NCBI RefSeq assembly: GCF_052324685.1
Contig: NC_135218.1
Location: 17,032,479 to 17,096,478 of the forward strand
Direction: 5' to 3'
Origin: Brachyhypopomus gauderio
Lineage: Eukaryota; Chordata; Actinopteri; Gymnotiformes; Hypopomidae
Length of the DNA stretch: 64,000 bases
The notes beneath the pieces are model-generated. The model was given only the letters and a program-made list of their open reading frames with translations. It was not told the origin of the DNA and did no database searches. The translations under genes were made by a program, and so were the position numbers. Of this stretch, positions 1-12,349 are shown piece after piece (the first letter of the stretch is position 1; the number at the start of each line of letters is the position of its first letter).

Positions 1-170
1 GCTACAACGTCTCCTGCAGCTCAATTAAGCTGTTCCATTATCACAGACACAGCTACAATGTCTTCTGCAGCTCAATGAAGCTGTTCCACTATCACAGACA
101 CAGCTACAATGTCTTCTGCAGCTCAGTGAAGCTGTTCCACTATCACAGACACAGCTACGTCTTCTGCAGC
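1..170. repeat. 51-bp minisatellite, open at the window edge
   Basis: Copies at 1-51, 52-102 and 103-153 plus a partial copy to 170. The unit contains GCAGCTCAATGAAGCTGTTC; copies differ by a few bases. The array probably continues beyond base 1. Confidence 0.95.
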
Positions 171-1380
171 AAGAAACGTTTATTCCATTTAAAATACAAT
201 TTTGAAATATGATTCTGACTTAAACGGCAATCACTGAGATATTACTGCACAAATGAACACGGTGCAACATTGATTTTATCTGTTAGTCAATGTGCTTACA
301 TCACATCACAAACCAATTTACTCGGGACAGAGTGTTACCGATACATTAATATGATGCCGGCAAACACTTAGGGCGCCATTTTCTTTCACAGGCTATAATT
401 TAAGATGAAGGGGCATTTCTGTTCTGGGTGTCCAGAGAGTATTTAAAATGTGACTTTTTGGCGTTTCAATCATTTAGAAGCATAACGGTCTATAAAAAAC
501 AAAGAAGAAAAAAGTAGGGCAGACACTGAACCGCCAGTTTCATAACACTCAAAAGTGCAGACGGGTGCGTCCATGGTAACAGGAAAATCCTTTAGCCCCC
601 ATACGTGCAAAGAGCACGAGTTTGACGACACAGTCAGGGTGTTGCTTTAATTCCCAGATGCTAGAGAAGAACACAAGGCCCCCGATGCCTGAGGATCCCA
701 ACGGGAATGAGGACCCCGATTGGGATGAGTGAATTTTCTGCAAAGGCATATCACGTGCACTAGGAGTAACTGGGTCGCCGAGGGACCAGACAGTTATGTA
801 ACTAAAGGAACATGCCATTCCTTTTTTTCTCTTTTCAGTAAGCCTGGAAAACTCCAGCAAAGAGGCCCTGCATCTTTAGGAAGACCCGTACACTGTTAAG
901 ACTCCTAGGTGAAAATGAAACCAGGAGTGTTGGCTGGGCTTCCCAAAGGTGCCCAGTGATGTCCAGCCTCTCCGGACGAGCTGCTGGAATGTGCTGGGGG
1001 TCACAAGCTCACACATCCGTCAGCATCAGCAATCAGACACTTCACATTTTGCCAGAAGGATCACGCAAACCTGCAGGGGAAGTGCTGAGCAGCAGAGCTT
1101 GTGCTTGTAACTGCACTAAATAATAAACACTACTGATATTCACAGCTAATCTGAATCATATGCATATCTCGTATCCACTGAAAGGATTATTCTTTCAATC
1201 GACATTATGATCCTTACCAAGACACAACTGTCATGTCTGACTGACAGAACAGAACTAGTCACAAACGCATGTCTGACAGGGGAAGAAAGGATGCTGGTCT
1301 TTTTCCTACCTTGCATCCAAACATGAGCGAGATGGTGCTGTTGGTGCATGCTACTTTACAGTGGCACAACATTGGGGTAA
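171..1380. other. dlg1 intron sequence without recognisable feature
   Basis: Mixed-composition sequence with only short chance frames on both strands. No splice-bounded exon, RNA gene or named repeat was recognised. Confidence 0.5.
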
Positions 1381-1975
1381 TGCAATCCAAGTTTCTGATC
1401 CTGGGAGACATGCTCTCTGTGCCTTAACTCTTCGATCCATCAGCGATGGAGATCCGGGACAAGTTCGTCCTCCAACACTGCTTGCCGCTTGGTCTTGACA
1501 TGCACCCTCATCGCTAAGCTGCTCCGTGCACGGTGCCGGCCACGTTGCTGGGGGGAGGGGGAGGGGTGGGGGGTGGTAACAGGGGCACCGGCACGCAGCG
1601 TTCGTCCAGCTGAGTGACGGGAGCCTGGCGACTTAATGCCCCGTCCCCTGGTCTGCAGCTGGCCTCGGGTCAGTGTGCTCCCAGAGAGATGAACTCGGCG
1701 GGCAGCTCCACAGCCGCCATGCTGCCCGCGAGGCGTCCTGCACTGGGTGGGATGACGACGGACCGGAGGGTGGGGTGGGGGTGGGGTGGGTGGGAGGGGG
1801 AGGGCTTGTGAGTGGGTGGGGTTAGAGGGCAGCGGTGGACAGCGATGGTCTCAAGTCGGGGAACCTCCACTCCAGCAGAGCATGCACGCGATCCGTCAGC
1901 TCAGTGCTACCGCCCTTTCACCTGCCTAAGAGCTGCTTTGGACATGGCTTAGTGTCGCCGGAGAGGAGGAGGAGG
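1381..1975. other. GC-rich, CpG-containing block in dlg1 intron, with G runs
   Basis: CpGs are enriched and there are several G4-capable runs (about 1549-1577 and 1768-1825). On the minus strand MAAVELPAEFISLGAH and a separate ELTDRVHALLEWRFPDL can be read, but neither has convincing exon borders. It may be an alternative promoter or an unrecognised exon; the role is not decided. Confidence 0.35.
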
Positions 1976-1984
1976 AGGAAGAGG

Positions 1985-2052
<68 letters not shown>

Positions 2053-2262
2053 CAGAGACAGAGACAGAGTGAATGCTAGGGCACTCGCCTAGCCAAGAGA
2101 CTACACAAACAAGGCACAGCAAGATAAAGAGGCAGAGAGGGAGAGAGACCAAAATGAAAAAAGAGGAGAGAGAGAGAGAGAGAGGGAGGGAGAGAGAGGG
2201 TAGAGGAGAAGTGAGTGGAGGAGGGGGGAGGGGCGAGCCACTGCAGTGGGGAGGGGGAGGGG
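1965..2262. repeat. GA-rich polypurine microsatellite tract
   Basis: A pure GA run spans about 1989-2044, followed by interrupted GACAGA and GAGAGG repeats to about 2260. One strand is almost all purine apart from a short break around 2070-2105. Confidence 0.9.
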
Positions 2263-5200
2263 GGGGGCTCATTACACACAGTCCAATGGAGAGAAGTGTA
2301 ATGTTATCAGGAGCGGGAACACTGCGTGGGAACACACGGGGCAACCCTGGAGCATTCTGAGGCGAGGAACAGGGAGGGGACAGGAGTTATAGCTTCAGTC
2401 ACACACACATGTGCAGGGAGGAGGATGCTGAATCTGACTGGGGTTTCCAGCGCTTTGACATGACCTCAGACAGACAGATGAACCGCCCCGCCGAGGGAGC
2501 GCTGCGTCAGACGCAGCAGAAGCAGCACGTAAAACCTCCGAGAGCCAAAAGCGAACGGTGACGGCGTCGTCTCATAAATATACAGGAATGACAGTTCGAT
2601 TCTGTGCCTTTCACGAATCTGCAAAGTCAGGAAATTCACCAGAAGCTCTGCAACAGATTGAGGACTGAAGTGGACGGAGCGAGACGAAGCAGGCACGTTT
2701 CCAGCGTGTGCTTTTGCGTAGCGTCAGCAGTTTAAGCAGGTCAGACATTCACCGTGAACCACTCATCCATATCGTCCACAGACATCTCAGGGAGGCAGGA
2801 AGAATAATTTATCCAGGGACATACCTGATCTAGAAGACCTTGTAATGAACTACTGTCAGCAGTGCATGCAGCAGGGAGCTCTTTCGGTGTACTGTTGAAG
2901 ATAACCTTTAGGTTATGGTCATATATAAGCCCATCACAGCAAAAAGCAAGCAAGCGCCAGTCTACCACACAGATGTAGAGTGGAGGTTTGTGTATGTGCA
3001 CTGTGCTGTTTGTCTTCTGACATCAGGTGCTGAAAGCAACCAAGACGACTTTCCTACGGGACACTTTGGCTTCTCCTACCTCACCTGCTCACAGCACCCA
3101 GCCACCAACAAAGCAAGTCTAATACACAACTGCGGCTAAAGGATCTCACAAGAGCAAACAGAACTTTGGCTTCCCTTTACACACACAGGCCTGGAAGATG
3201 TAATGCATTTAATGTGCTTTTACAACTGAAGCTTAACTTCTAATAGTACACATCCCAGCAGTGAGAGAGTGGCCATACTACGCACAACCACCTTAGTCAC
3301 AGAGCCGTCAAACAAATCTTGAAATGTTAGACGAGTCCCATCTTTGGCAAATTTCCACATAGGTTTCTCTGCCACAGAAGAGGAACACAAAGCTGGTTTG
3401 AGCTCCATTGTAATACCCAATCTCCTCCAACAGCAGACACTCTTCTTCATTTGTTGTACCATTTAAATTATGTGAGTATGTTACGTGTGTGTGTAACAGC
3501 TGCACATAGCACCATGCTGTGCTAATTCCACACAAGTTTGAAGGGAGGACACAAGGTACTTTGGGAAACAGCAGCGGTAACCCTCACCTTGCTGCTTTAA
3601 AGGCAAAGCCGCAGTCCTGCGCAGCTGTGTGCTCAGCGATTCGTTTCGGAGCGTGCGACTCGGTAAGCGTCCCCGTGCAGGTGTGGCCCGATGCTAATCG
3701 CACCATCTCCTGAGCGGCTGAGGGACTCGGCGCCTAATCTATCTAGATGGTAAATTGCTGAACGTTGGTGATGGCATCTGCGGTTCTGCTACGTGTGGCG
3801 AGCGGGAGGAAGAGCGCGAGGAAGAGCACGAGCGCCCTCCCCGCCAGCAGACACTCTCGTCCCAACGCACCTTGTTCTCCACTCGATTCTGCTCGTTTCA
3901 TAATTGGATTTTTCCTGATAGCACAAGATGTTCCTCTGAAGTTCTACACATTCACAAGGCAGGTCCGCAAAGAGGAACATTTGACAAGGACAGGCAGCTT
4001 TATGAATGTAACAGAAAAGCTTCAGCTCAGGCTCTGCAGGTAATGCAAGGCCAACATGATGCCATTCATTGTGGTGTTTAAGATCAGCCAGGCTGAGAAT
4101 TAAACCTGGAGGATCCAGAATGTACATAACCTCCTGTAGCTTACGTCACTCAGCTCATCTCTGTACGCACCTTGGAACACCACAGTTTCTAATAAACTTA
4201 ACATAAAAGGTCTGGATATACTCAGTGGCCCCTCTCGACATCACACACTCCGTTATGGGCGCCATGAAGACAAAACCGACCCCCAAAGCACCTACTCTAT
4301 GAATCACTGCAACCACATATCATGAAGAATTGATAACAATGAAAAACCACATCACAAGATTTTGGAGAAATGAAGTACTATTCATTGAACGTACACCTGA
4401 CCTTAACCATTCATTATGTTTGCATGATGAGTTATGAAAATATATTCCAGTAGGAGTTAGCATGCGTGAATGTGTACTGAATCCTACTCTGCCTTCCACA
4501 ACACACAGAACAGTAGTGTGCAGTCTGACTGGGCATTATGATTCCCAGATAAAACGACTCCATGACAGGGCATGACAGGGTAGCACACAAGCTTTTTTCT
4601 TTTACCAGGCCAGGGAAAGTGAAATGTAAACATTCTTACTGCATTTTGCCCATGTTTTATTTAAACACTATGTACCATAATTAGAAATGTTTGTGCCTTT
4701 GCATTCAGTTAGTTATACCAATCATAATGTGTAGGCCTACCCAAGAGAATGCGGTCTGATCCACAGAGCAAAGCTGTTACCCTCTACCTTACTGCTTTGG
4801 TTGCATCCAATCAGAAAACACCTTGCATGGGCTGGCTGGCAGCCAGGGATGGGGGGGGGGCTAGAAAGCATGCACAAGTTACACAACCATCCTATCGCCT
4901 TTAAATAGACAGCTAGGACAGGAAGCGACGTGCAGAAAATGTCCATATTTACTTGCTCAAAAATATTCGCATCAAACAAACCCAGAGAGAGAGGAAGTAG
5001 TAAGGTATATATATGTACCGAGTCATAATGTCACATTTTTTCCTCAATGAAACAATTATTTATGTCACTCAGGAAATGGCAGAATCATTTTAAAATGTAC
5101 AGTGAAACATTGACGGTCATTAGTACCAATTCAGTGGTCTGGTTATTTTCCTCAAGGGTAGACCATCTGCTCACCAAAACAAGACTTCAGAGCAGCATGA

Positions 5201-5793
5201 AACTCTATGGGGAAGATTTGTTTGAAAACGATCTAAAACATTTTACTTCCTGTAAACGTTTAGAGGGCATTGATGCTCGGAGCCTCTCGGTGACCTGGTG
5301 GACAGGCACTCAAACCCTCACTCACTCAATGATACAAAGGCTGCCGCAGAGCAACGCATCAGAATAGCAATATTGTTTATTTGCAGTGCTCTGAAGGTAC
5401 TGTAGATGGCTGCAGTATGTGGGAAGAAAGTACAGCAAAGGTGTACAGTGTACTGCAGGCATTCTGCGTAACTTTCAACATTGTTGATAGGTGCTCACAG
5501 GTATTTAAATAGCACATCATTTGTTAAATAAGTCATACTTCACAAAAAGGAATGCAAAAAAAGAGTTACATCAATAATACAAATGTAATACATTTTTTTG
5601 TCCACAACATTCAGCCTTAATGGCTTAAAGTATTATGCCTTAAACCCAATGGACAAAATCTGCACTTCAGTATGCCTGTACTAAGGGTTAAGAGCTGTCA
5701 AAACGAAGCCTTCCTCACTGTGACCTACAGTGTACCCTGAAGATCGCCCAGCCTATTTCAAAGCAGGAAACACTCTTGCCTTGGCCGTACAGC

Positions 5794-5818
5794 GGTGTGT
5801 GTGTGTGTGTGTGTGTGT
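5794..5818. repeat. (GT)n microsatellite
   Basis: An uninterrupted GT run of about 12 units. Confidence 0.95.
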
Positions 5819-6832
5819 CTCCCCGCACAGACTCCGCCTCTCCGCACGGATGAACTCGTGCGCTTCATCATAGGCACCTTCTCCGGGATAGCCCCGTTAC
5901 CCATGGCGACAGCACCACCAGCAGAGTTTAACAGAGGCCACCCACTTTTCCCACAATGCATAGCAAGGGTCCTAGAGGAGCTTGCTGAGGAGAGAGGAGG
6001 AACTCCCCCCAGTGGTCAAAATAAAAAAACACACTAAAACTTCAGAGATTCACATCTGAACACAAACTGAACTATAAGTTGGGGAAAATGTATTTTACTT
6101 AATTGATACTGGCTCCTTTAATATCAGATATTAAATATGCACCAATGACTATTAGTACTACACTGTCAGAAGCTTCAAAACGGATGCAGCTAGTCTGTTT
6201 CATACCAAAGAGATGCAGGAGAGAACACGCCCCCATTAATAAGCAGTTCTGCAGGGCATGTCCTGAGGTCTACCAAACAAAGACCTTAAGCTGAACAGAA
6301 GTCTCCATTCTCCGTCACAGGTAACAGTCAAATTACCTCCTAGTTCCACTCAATACAGCAGATGGCAGTATTAAATTACATTTTTGAGGTTCTGCTTTGA
6401 AAAGAGAGTAATGGTGCAGAAAAGAGCATAAAGCAAAAAGAGGATGTTGAAGGGCAAACTCAAAGGAGCCCGAACCAAACGTTAAGGAGATATTCAGGAA
6501 AAAACTGGATTCAGGCTGTGGGGCAAAATACATATTTCTTATGAGTTTTGCATTCTATAAGATTAATAAAAGTGACCACCAGGAAGGCAATTGTAAGCAA
6601 TGTGTAATGAAGACTGAAGCTTGGTGTGTGGTACAGGTGATGACGTATGAACTCCTGGCTGGTATGTGGCACTTGAGAATGAGGCATTAGTCAATCAAAT
6701 GTTCATAAGTCATCACATCACCTCCATCCTCCTCTCTGCCACCCACTCAGACACACGCAGAGAGAGTGAGATGCTGACGCCATGCAGCCCGTCTGTGGCA
6801 CTAACTCTCATCAGGGAGCCCCTGAGTGTGTG

Positions 6833-6833
<1 letters not shown>

Positions 6834-6882
<49 letters not shown>
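6834..6882. repeat. (CA)n microsatellite
   Basis: About 24 uninterrupted CA units. Confidence 0.95.
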
Positions 6883-6884
<2 letters not shown>

Positions 6885-9800
6885 CCAGCAGCACTGACTC
6901 TAGAATCAAGTCTATTAGAGTGGAGAACCCTGTAATAAAGAGGGTTCGGAACTGCACTCATTCTGCATGAGTCACCACAGCTGGACATATTCAGACCGTC
7001 CCTTAGGGCCAGGGGGCCATTTCTCATAACAAAATCTCTCATTTACTTAACGACACTTTGTGACCCTGCTCAGAAGGTCATTTAAGGTTGAAGAGGTTGG
7101 TACACCATCAGCACCAGGTGTGCCAAAACTGCCAAGACATGTGACATATTTTGTGTATATACAGAGTTAATACTTTTAACTATTAAGAGTCCATTGAAGG
7201 CTCAAGACACAATAGTCTTTTGGCAGTCCTTCTGAAGAACAATCAATCAAATAGCTCCAACCAATTGACCCATAGAGGCGATGACACACCCTTTGAACTT
7301 TAGGTCCTAACCAGATAGAGAACCACCATCTACCAACACCTGAAACATCAGGTGCATCAGAAATCAATTGAGGCGCCAAATAAGACAATGTGTCCTCATC
7401 AGGGCAATAGAAATGTCCTACTGAAGACGTCTTCCAACCAGGGCACTTACATGCTGAGCAAGATACGTATTTATAAAAACTCTCCATTTTCCCCTGTTTA
7501 AACTGGAAAAAGTCACTCTTGAGAGAACCAAGAGTGAATCAGTAGCTGTGTTGGTTAAAGCTTAAATAACCACAAGGTTCTAGCTCACATGCTGCCTCAC
7601 ACACAGTCCACACACAACCCGTTCTACCAGCTCCCCTCAAGTGCCCAGTGCAACTGATAACAAAGCCAGATATCACTGCACAAGTCCTGAGAGCTGGAAC
7701 TTCTTGACAAAAGGTAAGAGCTTAGCAAGCATTCAGATGAAACAAACGTGATGCAAGTTACATTGGGACAAACCTCGGTACCATTTATGCATGGTCTTAT
7801 TCTAAATTCCTATACTACCACGTAATAGTGGTGCATCAATCTTATCAATCCAGATTGATCCACTGCATAGTAAAAGATCACTCAGTCTGCAGATAGATAT
7901 AAACATCTAAAAGAGACAGAAGATTTCATCTGCACAAATAAAAATGTGACATGCATGAATGCAAACAGGACTGATAGACAGAAAGAATGCAACACAGAAA
8001 GAATGGACTGAGGTTCACTTATTACAAATGTCAAACTGACCTTTACAAAATATATAAATTATTATGAGTGCTGTAACATTTAGGATATTTTTACTTAAAT
8101 ATTTCTGCCAGGACTGGATGAAAGAATGTTTCCTACACAACAGATTTGCTACATCTGTTGATCGTTGCTAGGATTTGGTTACCAAGGATGTGGGATGATG
8201 ACTTGTTCTTTCCACTGTAATTCGTTTTATAAGAATCTACACAAAAAAATAAATAATGCAACATCCCTGTTAAAAATATGTTAACACTTGGCAAATTGCA
8301 GCCCCAGAATAATGCTGGGCTGTGACTAAATTGCAGGTTGCTTAGACATTTGCTGCTGAAAGTGCTTTTTAGTCACTGTGCAGCCAGTTTTGAACACACC
8401 TCCTAAGACACCACATGCATTTGCCACAAGAGGATTTTATTTATTTTTTTTAGCTTTATCACTGTACAAGCACTGCGTCTGCCCAGAACCCAAAGCTAAG
8501 ACCGGACTATACTTTCTGCCTCGGCTGGACCTGCACTCACTCGACTATATCGGATGACAACATGAGGAAGGAGGGGAACTTCTGGCATCTGGGTCCATGC
8601 ACAAGAGAAATGTTGACAACTGGCCCCACTCAGTTTGCACTGGCTACACTTCTGAAAGCCATTGAAAACAGAGCTTTGGTGGGGGGGGGACACGACACGG
8701 CACACGGGCCTGACCAGAGCGGAATGTTGTCCCAGCATGCACTGGACAACCACCTTGAGCTACTGGCCCTGACATGAACCCTGACAAGGCAAGCAGCCAT
8801 GTGGTTTAAATACACCACCAAGTCCAGATCATCTGCTGCTGTCTGACAGTGTGTAAACCTGTAGGCAGCAGATGGGTGAAGTTCTCTCCTCTCTTCTCCT
8901 CCTCCTGGAGACCCAGGTCTGAGGCTCACTTGGACATATCCTATTAGTGCAGAACAAGACATTTATGTCCTGCTCTGTGCTGCTGAGAAATGTGCTAGTG
9001 ACACCAGGGTTACACCCAGGCAGCAGAAGCTGTTGGCCAATACATGGATGTGAGATGTGAGAAAAAATAAAAAAATTAAAAAATCGCAGACCTAGTGAAA
9101 TTTGGATATTTTAATCCTTTTCTTACAGTTGTTTGTTTTAGATATATATCCCAAAATCAGTTTGGAGTTTTCAAAGTCTGCTAACATTCTGTAAAATCAT
9201 GCAATATTTCATGTGTATCTACTTCGAAGCACTGGAAACAACAGTGAGACTTGTCACTTTGTTTGGAACACCAGTCCTAAATAAGCCTCACGTTAGGATT
9301 CACTGTGACTCGTGACTGAAGCCGCTATGCCTGTAAACACTACACTACAGGAGTCACTACAGGACTACAGGACTCTACATTATCCTGCGCCAGAGCAGAG
9401 GAGACGACCCTCTGATTCCACCCTGACAAGAGGCACTAAGAGAGCAGCAGACACCAGCGCCCCGCTCCCTCGGACGCTGGAGAGCCCCTTCTGTGCACGG
9501 CTCAGCGGAGGAAGGGGGAGGGGAGGTGCGGAAATTAAACGACAGCTGCTTCTGTGGAACAGCATCGCCCACTGAGAAACGTATGAGGCTGATTGCTATT
9601 GGCAAAGGAGTCACGGTGCCAAGCACATGGTCCTCTACGCCGTGGTTGACTTTCAGGCTTCATGTTCCAGACAAGCACTGTGCCAGGCACAGTCGTCTGA
9701 CTGAAAATAGACGGAGAGCAGTGGCCACCAGCAACATCACGATCACACGCCTGTTGGCCCAACACCTGTCCTGCCAGGTAATCAAGCTCAGGTAATCAAG

Positions 9801-10077
9801 CTCAGGTGGGCATCTCGTTAGTCTCGTTAGATGAACCAGAGAAGCCTCGGCCAGATGATCATGATAATGCAACATCCTCTAAAAACAGCAAGGCTACCCA
9901 TAAAGCAATGCTGATGTGTGATGGCCATTCAAAAACACAACGTTTTTTTTTTAAGGTAAATGTCATATATAATTTGACATGCGTCTAGAGCTGGGGGTCT
10001 AATGATAAGTGCAATTCACTTTCATTTCATACATGTTCAGACTAACTGGATTGTTAGAACCTTTTGTGCAGCTGAAC

Positions 10078-10164
10078 ACTGAACTAGGACACCACAGGCC
10101 TTGTGTGGTACTAAGCATAAATGAACTAGGAGAGCACAGGTCTTGTGTGGTACTAAGCATAAGC
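10078..10164. repeat. Two-copy 42-bp tandem duplication
   Basis: Two adjacent units each begin TGAACTAGGA and end CTTGTGTGGTACTAAGCATA, with a few differences between them. Confidence 0.85.
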
Positions 10165-10306
10165 ATCAACTTACCGCTCCCCGCAGTCCTGGATAAGGAA
10201 GACAGAAACGCTCATTTCTGGCTCCTACATCATTTAAACTTTTTGTGTGGCCACTATTACTCACAAAGGATAAAGAGAGAAAGAAGAGGAGAGCAGGAGG
10301 CACGTG

Positions 10307-10930
10307 GAGCCCCCTACACGCCTCGGCCCCTACACGCCTCCCTCCCTACACCCCTCGACCCCTACACCCCTCCCTCCCTACACGCCTCGGCCCCTACACC
10401 CCTCCCTCCCTACACCACCCCCTCCCTACACACTTCGGCCCCTACACCTCTCAGCCTCTACACCCTTCCCTCCCTACACCCCTCGACCCCTACAACCCTC
10501 CCTCCCTCCCTCCCTCCCTACACCCCTCGGCCCCTACTCCCCTCGGCCCCTACACCCCTTCCTCCCTACACCCCTCGGCCCCTACACCCCTCCCTCCCTA
10601 CACGCCTCGGCCCCTACACCCCTCCCTCCCTACACACTTCGGCCCCTACACCCCTCAGCCTCTACACCCTTCCCTCCCTACACCCGTCGGCCCCTACACC
10701 CCTCCCTCCCTACACCACCCCCTCCCTACACCCCTCGGCCCCTACACCCCTCGGCCCCTACACCCCTTCCTCCCTACACTCCTCGGCCCCTACACCCCTC
10801 GGCCCCTACACCCCTTCCTCCCTACACCCCTCCCTCCCTACACGCCTCGGCCCCTACACCCCTCCCTCCCTACACCACCCCCTCCCTACACGCTTCGGCC
10901 CCTACACCCCTTCCTCCCTACACGCCTCCC
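10307..10930. repeat. 16-bp C-rich minisatellite, about 39 copies
   Basis: The array is built from two 16-bp types, CGGCCCCTACACCCCT and CCCTCCCTACACGCCT, with small variants. No stop codon occurs in any forward frame of the unit, so all three frames stay open for 240-330 codons (for example PTPLPPYTPRPLHPS). These are repeat artefacts, not genes. Confidence 0.95.
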
Positions 10931-10993
10931 ACCCTTCACCTTGGTCCTTTCCCACCCATGTCAACACACTGTGCATGTTTTCAAGTGAAGAAA

Positions 10994-10997
<4 letters not shown>

Positions 10998-11036
<39 letters not shown>
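10998..11036. repeat. (GT)n microsatellite
   Basis: About 19 GT units just after the 16-bp minisatellite. Confidence 0.95.
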
Positions 11037-11040
<4 letters not shown>

Positions 11041-11173
11041 CTTGCGTGTGTGTAGGGCTACATATGTGTACAGAAGAACACAGGAAGCCTGTGACTCATT
11101 ATGAAGAGGGAGTCTGAGATCAGCACACTGGCAAAGACCCTGCCGATTCACACGTGCTTTAATCTTCACAGCT

Positions 11174-11199
11174 CACACACACACACACACACACACACA
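11174..11199. repeat. (CA)n microsatellite
   Basis: About 13 CA units. Confidence 0.92.
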
Positions 11200-11502
11200 T
11201 TCTAACAGAGATAACATAACATCATTCAACAAACAGTATAATGAAGATTCCAGCAGCTACCAGAATCTGTGCTCCGTTCCGCCGAGGTACAAAGAACGTC
11301 ACCTGATGCTCCACATTCCACTACCAGCACCCTCGGTTAAGCTCAGAGGACAGAGATGGGTGGTGCGTCCTGGGAACAGACCTGAACCGAGCACTGGCTC
11401 TCGAGAATACCCAGATTCAGCAGGAAACGACCTGTGTGCCATCTTCCGAGAGACATGACGGATCCTTGTCAAGAGTTTTCCTCGCCAAAGGGCCAGCCCA
11501 CT

Positions 11503-12340
11503 CCTTCCACTTCGCTTCACCAAAGCGCCCTCCCATTCCTCTCCGCTGCATCAGAGCGCCCTCCCGTTCCACTCCGCTTCACTGAAGCGGCCTCCCGTTC
11601 CACTCCGTTTCATCAAAGCACCCTCCCGTTCCCCTCCGCTTCACCAGAGTGCCCTCCCGTTCCACTCCGCTTCATCAAGGCGCCCTCCCGTTCTACTCCG
11701 CTTCATCGAGGCGCCCTCCCGTTCTACTCCGCTTCATCGAGGCGCCCTCCCGTTCCACTCCGCTTCATCGAGGCGCCCTCCCGTTCCACTCCGCTTCACC
11801 AGAGCGCCCTCCCGTTCCACTCCGCTTCATCGAGGCACCCTCCCGTTCCACTCCGCTTCACCAGAGCGCCCTCCCGTTCCACTCCGCTTCATCGAGGCAC
11901 CCTCCCGTTCCACTCCGCTTCATCTAAGCGCCCTCCCGTTCCACTCCGCTTCATCAAAGCGCCCTCCCGTTCCACTCCGCTTCATCAAAGCGCCCTCCCG
12001 TTCCACTCCGCTTCATCAAAGCACCCTCCCGTTCCACTCCGCTTCATCAAAGCGCACCTCCCGTTCCACTCCGCTTCATCAAAGCGCACCTCCTGTTCCA
12101 CTCCGCTTCATCAAAGCGCACCTCCCGTTCCACTCCGCTTCATCAAAGCGCACCTCCTGTTCCACTCCGCTTCATCAAAGCGCCCTCCCGTTCCACTCCG
12201 CTTCATCTAAGCGCCCTCCCGTTCCACTCCGCTTCATCAAAGCGCCCTCCCGTTCCACTCCGCTTCATCAAAGCACCCTCCCGTTCCACTTCGCTTCACC
12301 AGAGCGCCCTCCCGTTCCAATCCACTTCATCCAAACACTT
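11503..12340. repeat. 31-bp minisatellite, about 27 copies
   Basis: The unit contains CGCCCTCCCGTTCCACTCCG followed by CTTCATCAAAG. Copies fall into types by the 3' part (CATCAAAG, CACCAGAG, CATCGAGG, CATCTAAG). Around 12050-12165 four units gain one base (CGCACCTCC). An open frame of 258 codons across the array is a by-product of the unit lacking stops. Confidence 0.95.
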
Positions 12341-12349
12341 TTGTTTCAC

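Larger units (their letters stand above)
2361..10079. other. Long dlg1 intron stretch, no confirmed gene
   Basis: Unique and low-complexity sequence with two dinucleotide arrays (5794-5818 and 6834-6882). Protein-like but unrecognised frames occur at 2741-3001, 3220-3535 and 7176-7487 (minus) and 5820-6037 (plus). None has both a start or acceptor and a donor that convinces. No PDZ, SH3 or GK exon of dlg1 was found. Confidence 0.5.

Noticed and set aside
1835..2344. Ser/Leu and Arg/Glu repeat frames on both strands
   Set aside because: Translations of the GA microsatellite tract.
7176..7487. 103-codon minus-strand frame with an opposite-strand peptide-like reading (HHLPTPETSGASEINWGAK)
   Set aside because: The plus-strand reading resembles mobile-element coding remnants, but there is too little to name an element or fix borders.
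10009..11104. Three long overlapping plus-strand frames (329, 247 and 266 codons)
   Set aside because: They are the three readings of a 16-bp stop-free minisatellite. Pro/Leu/Ser/Tyr/Thr periodicity follows the DNA repeat, not a protein family.
11434..12210. 258-codon plus-strand frame
   Set aside because: It is a reading of the 31-bp minisatellite, whose unit lacks stops; no start context or family resemblance.
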